This document shows positions 55,401 through 61,544 of a stretch of 64,000 bases of DNA, piece by piece. The DNA is from JABDMH01 sp965222645. GTDB taxonomy: Bacteria; Bacteroidota; Bacteroidia; Chitinophagales; Saprospiraceae. Position numbers and translations under genes: made by a program. The notes beneath the pieces were generated by a model. It was not told the DNA's origin, searched no databases, and saw nothing but the letters and a program-made list of their open reading frames with translations. The DNA is taken from positions 1,178,001-1,242,000 of the forward strand of contig OZ244968.1 of NCBI GenBank assembly GCA_965222645.1, given 5' to 3'. Positions within the stretch are counted from its first letter, which is position 1, and each line of letters opens with the position of its first letter.

Positions 55401-55949
55401 CAACTCGCCTTCGGATCAGCACTGCCCAAATGGTGGGGAGGTTTCACGAATGATTTTAGATACAAGGATTTTAATTTGTCATTCCTAATTGATTTTAAAT
55501 TGGGTCATAAAATGATTTCAGGAACCCACACTAACGCTTACCGTCACGGCCTTGATAAAGAAACTCTCGAGGGAAGGGAGCAAGGTTTTGTGGTAGGAGA
55601 CGGTGTCAATGAAGATGGAGAAATAAATACAACACAGACTCCTGTACAGACATTTTATGAGACAATCAGGAGTTTTAGAATGTCTGAACAATCTGTCTTT
55701 AATGCGGGTTCTTGGCAGTTAAGACAAATTACCTTGGGATATAATTTGTCCAAGCTTTTTGCAAATAACAGATTGATAAGAGGTGCGCGACTGAGTTTTG
55801 TTGCAAACAATGTTGCCGTTCTAAAAAAATGGGTGCCTCACATCCACCCAAATCAAAACGGAATATTGGTGGATACGAGTGAGGGCCTTGAAGCAACGGG
55901 ATTACCAGTGACACGGAGCATGGGATTTAATTTAAATCTCAAATTCTAA
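52410..55949 (+). CDS. SusC/RagA-type TonB-dependent outer membrane transporter
   Basis: The 1179-residue protein has a signal peptide (a second ATG at 52443 is possible) and an N-terminal STN domain (LEEMSETFEVFFSYETKVLND). A carboxypeptidase-like repeat (TVTDDTGEPLIGVNVVVKG) and the SusC plug (VVVTALGIEKDQKTLGYAV, FMDVLQGKVAGVNV, ILKGGAASALYGSRAKDGVI) follow, then a long barrel. The STN domain indicates signalling through FecR and the ECF factor. It imports a glycan-derived ligand together with SusD. The substrate is not deducible from sequence. Confidence 0.95.
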   Translation: MILLKKTNWQIMIRIKLWNLVVVVLLAATTPFKAAEVPDALVPMTKVLEEMSETFEVFFSYETKVLNDIEVDFEFVAGESLEMAIDRLLKQTNLRYESIDTKFVIIYKDDKAGNRTAKKLRKRIMKLGKLEKRSNVSIQPKSHSNEIKFQTVAQSALEILKRVTISGTVTDDTGEPLIGVNVVVKGTTVGTATDFDGSYSLDAPDDATTLVFSYTGFNTEEVAIDGRTIINLTMSTDVRQLNEVVVTALGIEKDQKTLGYAVSRIQPDELTENRSSKFMDVLQGKVAGVNVTSLGSGAQGSSKIRIRGVSSFGGNNSPLIVINGVPIDNTNFGVRRSSNSAGRNRRSDSGDGLSSINPDDITSMNILKGGAASALYGSRAKDGVIMITTKNRSDGNGLQVEFNSNYTLDVPLDYTDYQYEYGQGEGGDRPTSPGPTSGVWSFGEKIDPNTTHILFDGIELPYVAQRNKVRDYYRNGYQWNNTLTISTGGETGGMSLSLSDFNSDVILPGSKYDRQTINFGFTQRSGKFNISGNINYSHEDRKNPPNIAEQDYSPVVIYTLSTTMPMDVLRDNAFDENGDEIKYSRFTNRTNPYFALSRFENNLRDRVYGNLTARYNITDWLFLQGRVGQDYYTRDVEYNLPHGSQRQSSPPPGFQNGQYVRDIRRFREINADFLVGAEREFGDFGLVVNAGGNQMYRRNDINTELGELFFTRGLYTIGNASKVTPNYDLAERQVNSLYGSAEISFKRYIFLNATVRNDWFSTLSPENRSILYPSITASYIFSDAWSNVPSWLSFGKIRVAYAEVGSDTDVAPYADNLFYSINPQSFDGIPVGGINAGTVPNKNLKPMRVTEKEIGVELILFENVRFEASYYDKLSSDQILSRQISDASGFGTELINAGESRNRGFETFINFSPIKSPSFEWQTGINATYNTSEVLSLGESVGDDEQFIRVGRADFHGELRQVVGKPMAQLYGWGYARDAQGRQIFNKNTGRPVRSSEQLAFGSALPKWWGGFTNDFRYKDFNLSFLIDFKLGHKMISGTHTNAYRHGLDKETLEGREQGFVVGDGVNEDGEINTTQTPVQTFYETIRSFRMSEQSVFNAGSWQLRQITLGYNLSKLFANNRLIRGARLSFVANNVAVLKKWVPHIHPNQNGILVDTSEGLEATGLPVTRSMGFNLNLKF

Positions 55950-55984
55950 CAATCAATTTTTTAACAATTAAAATTGAAAGAACA

Positions 55985-57511
55985 ATGAAAAACAATAATA
56001 TATATTTATTCCTCGTGGTAATTGCACTTATCACTAGCTCTTCGTGCGACAAGGGATTTGATGAATTAAATACCAATCCTGTTGAATTGACTTCTGTAGA
56101 TCCCAGTTTCCAACTCAATGATGCTGTAATAAATAGTGCTCCAGTGTACGGAAATCTGACTTATGAAACCACTATTGTGAGACAAATGATCACACCATTT
56201 ACGGGAGTGGGTACCGGTGCAAATCTAAATCAGGACAATAGATCACAAACACAGAACAATTGGAATGATGCATACCGAAACATCATTAAGGAATTGGTAG
56301 ACGGAATTGAGAACAACAAGGATATTCCCGAACGCAGCAATATTGTAAATATGATGCGTATCTGGAAAGCACACGCGTATTTGGTTGTGACGGATACATA
56401 CGGTGATGTACCTTATACCGAAGCGGCAAGGGGATTTTTAGATGGAACATCGTTTCCCGTATATGACACACAGGAAAGTATTTACAATGCCATTCTCAAT
56501 GAGCTTTCCTCTTCTGTGGCAGCTCTGGATCCAAACAATCGAATTGCCAGTCAGGACATCCTCTATCAGGGAGACATCGATCAGTGGAGAAAACTGGGAA
56601 ATTCCCTAATGTTAAGAGCAGCCATGCGTCTGGTGAAAGCCGATCTCGGCAAAGCACAGGAATTTGCATCAAAAGCGATTTCGGGTGGTGTGATGGATTC
56701 GAATGACGACAATGCTGTGGTAAGACATAATCCGGATTATCGAAATCCCGTAGGAACAAATCTCAATGGAGGTCAAGCACCTTTTTATTATCTCGATAGT
56801 GAGTTTGTAAATTATCTGAAAGACAGGAATGATCCACGACTGCCCGTTATTGCAGTCAGATATATTGGAGCTCAGCAGGAGGGAGATCAAACTGAGGAAA
56901 ATGCCGATCGAAGTTTTGACGCTCAAATAGGAATGCCACAGGGTTTTGATGTCTCAAATATCAATGATCAGGCCGTTGCGGACGGGTTGGCAAGTTTGTA
57001 TGATTACAGCCAATTAGATCGAAAGAGATTAGGGGGGCCTGAAGCACCAAGTTTCCTGGTAACGTATGCACAAACCTCACTTCTCAAGGCTGAAGCGATC
57101 GTGAGAGGCTGGGCCAGTGGAGATGCTGCAGAAGAGTATGCGACGGCAATACGTGCCAATATGGAGCAATTCAGTGACTGGCCCGGGGATACAGATATAG
57201 ACCCGGCAGATATAGACGCTTACATCTCTGCCAATCCACTGGAGGCTGGAAAAGAAATTGAGCAAATCAATGGCCAATATTGGATAGCGTCACTTCTCAA
57301 CGGACCTGAGGCATGGGCAAATTTTCGACGAAGTGATCTCCCCAATGTTGCTCCCAACCCCTACCCTGGAAATGATTTGACCACGGAAGATTTCATCCGG
57401 AGATTGACTTATCCCGACGCAGAGTATACTGTAAACAGAACTAATCTCGATGCAGCTGTCGCGCGTCAGGGTCCGGATGTACTGGATACGAGAGTTTGGT
57501 GGGATAAATAA
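55985..57511 (+). CDS. SusD/RagB-family nutrient-binding lipoprotein
   Basis: The 508-residue surface lipoprotein has a lipobox (ITSSSCDKGFDELN) and SusD-like features: NMMRIWKAHAYLVVTDTYGDVPYTEA and LLKAEAIVRGW. It matches the SusD_like-2 subgroup (DELNTNPVE start, NGPEAWANFRRSDLP end). It caps the SusC transporter and binds ligand. It follows SusC by 35 bp. Confidence 0.93.
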   Translation: MKNNNIYLFLVVIALITSSSCDKGFDELNTNPVELTSVDPSFQLNDAVINSAPVYGNLTYETTIVRQMITPFTGVGTGANLNQDNRSQTQNNWNDAYRNIIKELVDGIENNKDIPERSNIVNMMRIWKAHAYLVVTDTYGDVPYTEAARGFLDGTSFPVYDTQESIYNAILNELSSSVAALDPNNRIASQDILYQGDIDQWRKLGNSLMLRAAMRLVKADLGKAQEFASKAISGGVMDSNDDNAVVRHNPDYRNPVGTNLNGGQAPFYYLDSEFVNYLKDRNDPRLPVIAVRYIGAQQEGDQTEENADRSFDAQIGMPQGFDVSNINDQAVADGLASLYDYSQLDRKRLGGPEAPSFLVTYAQTSLLKAEAIVRGWASGDAAEEYATAIRANMEQFSDWPGDTDIDPADIDAYISANPLEAGKEIEQINGQYWIASLLNGPEAWANFRRSDLPNVAPNPYPGNDLTTEDFIRRLTYPDAEYTVNRTNLDAAVARQGPDVLDTRVWWDK

Positions 57512-57540
57512 TAAATCCCACCGGTTATTTGCGGATTTGC

Positions 57541-57574
57541 GAGATGAGTAATCACTATTTTACTCATCTCTTTT
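57541..57574 (+). terminator. Rho-independent terminator after susD
   Basis: A 10-bp perfect stem (GAGATGAGTA at 57541-57550 and TACTCATCTC at 57561-57570) with a 10-base loop is followed by TTTT. It lies 29 bp after the SusD stop and separates the transporter pair from the enolase gene. Confidence 0.85.
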
Positions 57575-57613
57575 GCTTATTTGAAATACTTTGTAAGAAA
57601 TTAATTCTTGAAA

Positions 57614-59017
57614 ATGTCAACACAACGTCGCGACTTCTTAAAAAATATCGCCCTAGGAGGCGGCCTCACTTATATACCTAATCGCATATTTAGATCAGAT
57701 GCTTTGGGTAAAAAGATTTGGGCAGAGGGTCCCAAAATCAAAGATATCGTTGTTACTCCTATTGCGATGGAGGATCCTCCTTTGCTTAATGCAGCTGGAT
57801 TGCACGCTCCCTATGCACTGAGAATAATTGTCGAAGTAATAACAGATGACGGAATTTCTGGAGTTGCAGAATTTCACGGTGGTGAGAGAAACAGGGAGGC
57901 GATGGCAGCAGGAGCAGAAATATTGATTGGAAAAGATCCTTTTCAGCTCAATGATATGAAGCGAACATTGATGGACCACTTTGTCGATTCTGATAGTGCG
58001 AAAAGTGAGGAAAACTATTGGGACACGAGAATGGTAAGGAGGGTCAATGGGGCAATCGAAGTGGCATGTCTGGACATAATCGGTAAGATTGTGGAAAGAC
58101 CTGTGGTCGATCTGCTCGGAGGCAAGATGCGAGACATGGTTCCTTTTGCAGCCTATTTATTCTACAAATATGAGGGTGCCGGAGGACCCCTCGAATTTAA
58201 AACCGATCCCAATGCGAAGGGATGGTTAAGTGGTCGTCAGGCAGATGCTCGAGATCCAAAAGGTATGGTAGCACAAGCTCAGTCCATGTGTAGTGCTTAT
58301 GGGTTTAAATCCTTAAAACTAAAGGGAGGTGTATTTGAACCCTCGATCGAGGTGGATACGGTAAGAGCACTTAGAGAATCTTTTGGTTCAGACACTCCCA
58401 TTAGGATTGATCCAAATGCAGCTTGGAAAGTAGAAACCAGTATCAAGTATGGTAAGGAAATGGTAGGCCTTATTGAATACTTTGAGGATCCCGTACGCGG
58501 GCAGGAGAATATGGCCAAGGTGAGAAAAGCAGTGGATATTCCGTTTGCAACAAATATGTGCACAACGTCTTTTGAGCAAATACCCAGTAGCGTTGCACTT
58601 GGTTCGGAAGACATCATCTTGACAGATCATCACTACTGGGGTGGGATGAGGGCATGTATGGATCTGGCCCGTATATGCCAGATCTTTGACAGGGGAGTAT
58701 CCATGCACTCCAACAGCCATCTGGGAATTTCTCTGGCAGCCATGGTGCATCTCGGTGCAGCTTATCCCTTTCTGACGGCGGCATTAGATACGCACTATCC
58801 ATGGCAGATCGATGAGGTAATAGAGGGAGGTAAAGTAAAATTTGAAGAAGGCTCTGTGCAGGTATCCAATAAACCCGGTCTGGGGGTAACTCTAAATCGG
58901 ACGGCATTAAACAAGCTGCATGAAAACTACATAAAATGTGGATTGACCAGACGTGATGATCAAAAAGAAATGCAGAAAGTAAAACCCGGATGGAAAAGAA
59001 TTCCACAGAGGTGGTAA
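57614..59017 (+). CDS. Exported enolase-superfamily enzyme, glucarate dehydratase-like
   Basis: I start at the ATG at 57614 (467 residues, MSTQRRDFLKNIALGGG), which begins a Tat signal; a TTG lies 6 bp upstream. The enolase-superfamily features are present: KxK (FKSLKLKGG), metal ligands in IRIDPNAAW and EYFEDPV, FATNMCTTSFEQIP, then DHHYWGGMRAC and HSNSHLGISLAAMVH. These match the glucarate/galactarate dehydratase group. Such enzymes dehydrate aldaric acids. Export is unusual for this group, which normally acts in the cytoplasm. It follows the SusCD unit, suggesting an acidic-sugar substrate. Confidence 0.88.
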   Translation: MSTQRRDFLKNIALGGGLTYIPNRIFRSDALGKKIWAEGPKIKDIVVTPIAMEDPPLLNAAGLHAPYALRIIVEVITDDGISGVAEFHGGERNREAMAAGAEILIGKDPFQLNDMKRTLMDHFVDSDSAKSEENYWDTRMVRRVNGAIEVACLDIIGKIVERPVVDLLGGKMRDMVPFAAYLFYKYEGAGGPLEFKTDPNAKGWLSGRQADARDPKGMVAQAQSMCSAYGFKSLKLKGGVFEPSIEVDTVRALRESFGSDTPIRIDPNAAWKVETSIKYGKEMVGLIEYFEDPVRGQENMAKVRKAVDIPFATNMCTTSFEQIPSSVALGSEDIILTDHHYWGGMRACMDLARICQIFDRGVSMHSNSHLGISLAAMVHLGAAYPFLTAALDTHYPWQIDEVIEGGKVKFEEGSVQVSNKPGLGVTLNRTALNKLHENYIKCGLTRRDDQKEMQKVKPGWKRIPQRW

Positions 59018-59317
59018 TTGTTTCGGGTGAATCTCTCTAATGCATTATTTGTCTCTCTTTCCTTCTTTCTCTTGAAAGAATATTATTGACGATCGCAAAG
59101 ATTGATTTCTTCCAGTACGAGTGCTTGCCGATTATCAGATTATAACGGATCAACTGAGCGGTGAGGTGATTATTTCACTCGATGTCTCGATGACGCTTCA
59201 GCCTCCTAAGGACTGCCCATCGCCTATGATCCTTCTTCCCATTTTTTATCTTTGTTTTTACTGCCTCTTATGACCTTACTAATGCTTGTTTTTGGTATGT
59301 ATTAAAAAAGTTTCCCG
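59018..59317. other. Intergenic region, no gene seen
   Basis: These 300 bp hold no credible frame and no clear hairpin with a T run. A short imperfect dyad (TGAGGTGATTATTTCACTC) lies near 59160. No RNA gene is recognised. Confidence 0.4.
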
Positions 59318-61453
59318 ATGCAGAAATATTATCTCTTCCTGCTTTTGTCAGTAAATCTTGTGATCAATTTGAATTCTCAAATGGATTTTTCTCTCTACAG
59401 CTACTGGGAAAAGCTTCAAAATCCTTCGAATATTCTTTATACACAACTACATTTTATTGCTGATGAGCAATTGAATTTAAGGCGCGAAAAAATCAGAAGC
59501 ATCAAGACTGAAGAGGATTGGAAAAACAGGCAAAAGGAGATCAAAGAGAGTCTTAGCGCAATCATTGGGCCTTTTCCCGCTAGAACCCCTATGCATCCAA
59601 GTATTACGGGCAGAATCGAACGGGAGAGCTATTCAGTCGAAAAAATACTTTTTCAATCCAGGCCAGGTTTTTATGTCACTGCCGCCTTATTTATTCCAAA
59701 ACAAATCAATCTTCCGGCACCCGCTATTCTTTTCTGCAGTGGTCATACCACAGAAGGATTTAGAAGTCCCACTTATCAGCACATGATATTAAATTATGTT
59801 TCGAAGGGATTTATCGTTTTTGCATTCGATCCGATAGGCCAGGGAGAACGCTTCCAATACTTCGATCAGCAAGGTCATACTTTTTTTGGCACAACGCAGG
59901 AGCATTCCTACCCCGGCAGCCAGGTTTTCATAGCCGGGTGCTCGCTAGCCGGTTACTTTATCTGGGATGCCATTAGAGCTATAGATTATTTAGTGAGTAG
60001 GAAGGAGGTAGACCCTCGTAGAATAGGCGTGACTGGAAGGTCTGGGGGAGGCACCCAAACGACCTACCTACTTCCCTTTGAAAACCGCATAGCTGCCGCG
60101 GCACCTGAATGTTATCTTACAACCTATGATATGCATATGAAGTTGCGTGGTACTGAAGACGCCGAGCAGGTTATTTTTCATTTTTTGAAAGAGGGACTAG
60201 ATCTGACGGATTGGATAATCAGTGCCGCCCCCCTCCCACTTCTGATGGTCACCACAACCAGAGATATTTTTAGTATTCAAGGAGCCCGGGATTTATATGC
60301 CGAAGCAAACGAATGCTATAAAAGTTTGGGCGTTGAAAAAAATCTCCAAAAGGTGGAGTTTGATACTGTTCATGCTTCGACGAAGTCAAACCGCGAGGCT
60401 ACTTATGCATTTTTTCAAAAATATCTGGACAATCCAGGGTCTTCAAAAGATATACATGTTGAATTATTCGGCGAAAAGGATTTATGGGTCACCAAATCCG
60501 GAAATGTGATAAAAGAGTTAGGAAGCAAGTCGATTTTTCAATTAAACAAAAAAGAAATTGATGGTATAGAAGCTGTGAAGAATAGTGACAAGACTTCCTC
60601 CGAAGTCGAAATCTTTAAAGATAAGGTAAGGGCACTGACAGGCTATGTTCCGTTGGAGAGAGAAGTTGAGTCCATTTATTCAGGCGCGCATCGATTTGAA
60701 GAATATAGGATCGAGAAATATTTGCTAAAAGGCAGGCAGGATTATTATCTGCCACTGGTTTGGATGAAGCCCCGTAAGGGAAATGGTAAACGAGTTCTGC
60801 TTTTAGATGATAGGGGAAAACAGGCACAGGCGATCGATAGCAGCTTAGCAAATCAACTGGTGAAAGCTGGTCATGAAGTAATTCTTCCGGATTTGAGTGG
60901 CATAGGGGAATTATCTGGAGGATATGGCGGTGGAAATTCGATTTTCGAAAATGTTCCAATTAATCTATGGTACATGAGTGTTTTGACCGGTAAAACTGCC
61001 GTGGCAATAAGATTAGAGGAGATCGAAATACTCCGGAGATTTATTATTGAACAGACAAGGGAGCATGAGATTGAGATCATTGGTCTAGGAAGTTTAGGTT
61101 CAGATCTTATGCACGCAGGTGCGATGGGGATAGATTTCTCTAGTATGACTTTAATAAAACCCTTATGTTCGTATAGATCGCTGGCAACCACGATGGATTA
61201 CAATATCCGTTTTGTGATGTCAGCGGTACCGGGGTCTGCGCAGGTTTACGATTTACCTCAATTGCTTTCATTTGGGACAGAGAAAATACATATTATAAAT
61301 CCTGTTTTTGCAGATGGGCGCATTCTGAGCCATGGAGAGGCAACGGAACACTATCCAGCATTGACATCATCCGTGCAGGGGGGCACTTGTAGTTTAGTTT
61401 CCGATGAGGACCTTTGTCAAGTAGCAGTTGATTACATATCACGTATGGAATAA
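59318..61453 (+). CDS. Secreted two-domain alpha/beta hydrolase (acetyl xylan esterase-like)
   Basis: The 711-residue protein has a signal peptide (MQKYYLFLLLSVNLVINLNSQ). The first alpha/beta-hydrolase domain (~residues 60-375) has PAILFCSGHTTEG, FAFDPIGQGERFQYFD, the nucleophile elbow GRSGGGTQT (Ser242), LMVTTTRDIFS and VHAS for a complete triad. A second hydrolase-like domain (~residues 435-710) has VLLLDDRGKQAQAID and ILPDLSGIGELSGGYGGG. Its elbow, IIGLGSLGSDL, lacks the first Gly of GxSxG and may be inactive. It resembles acetyl xylan esterase-type proteins and suits removal of ester groups from plant or algal polysaccharides. Confidence 0.82.
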   Translation: MQKYYLFLLLSVNLVINLNSQMDFSLYSYWEKLQNPSNILYTQLHFIADEQLNLRREKIRSIKTEEDWKNRQKEIKESLSAIIGPFPARTPMHPSITGRIERESYSVEKILFQSRPGFYVTAALFIPKQINLPAPAILFCSGHTTEGFRSPTYQHMILNYVSKGFIVFAFDPIGQGERFQYFDQQGHTFFGTTQEHSYPGSQVFIAGCSLAGYFIWDAIRAIDYLVSRKEVDPRRIGVTGRSGGGTQTTYLLPFENRIAAAAPECYLTTYDMHMKLRGTEDAEQVIFHFLKEGLDLTDWIISAAPLPLLMVTTTRDIFSIQGARDLYAEANECYKSLGVEKNLQKVEFDTVHASTKSNREATYAFFQKYLDNPGSSKDIHVELFGEKDLWVTKSGNVIKELGSKSIFQLNKKEIDGIEAVKNSDKTSSEVEIFKDKVRALTGYVPLEREVESIYSGAHRFEEYRIEKYLLKGRQDYYLPLVWMKPRKGNGKRVLLLDDRGKQAQAIDSSLANQLVKAGHEVILPDLSGIGELSGGYGGGNSIFENVPINLWYMSVLTGKTAVAIRLEEIEILRRFIIEQTREHEIEIIGLGSLGSDLMHAGAMGIDFSSMTLIKPLCSYRSLATTMDYNIRFVMSAVPGSAQVYDLPQLLSFGTEKIHIINPVFADGRILSHGEATEHYPALTSSVQGGTCSLVSDEDLCQVAVDYISRME

Positions 61454-61544
61454 ATTGATTTTGTAATCGTTTCTTCACAATGGAATAGGGTAACAAGCAT
61501 ATAGAATGTAGTTTATATGTATCGATGTGGTTTTCAGCAAGATA
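61454..61544. other. Junction between esterase gene and repeat array
   Basis: About 90 bp lie between the esterase stop and the first core. I see no hairpin terminator. The last bases before the first core (GGTTTTCAGCAAGATA) already resemble the end of a spacer, so the array begins abruptly within this stretch. Confidence 0.4.
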
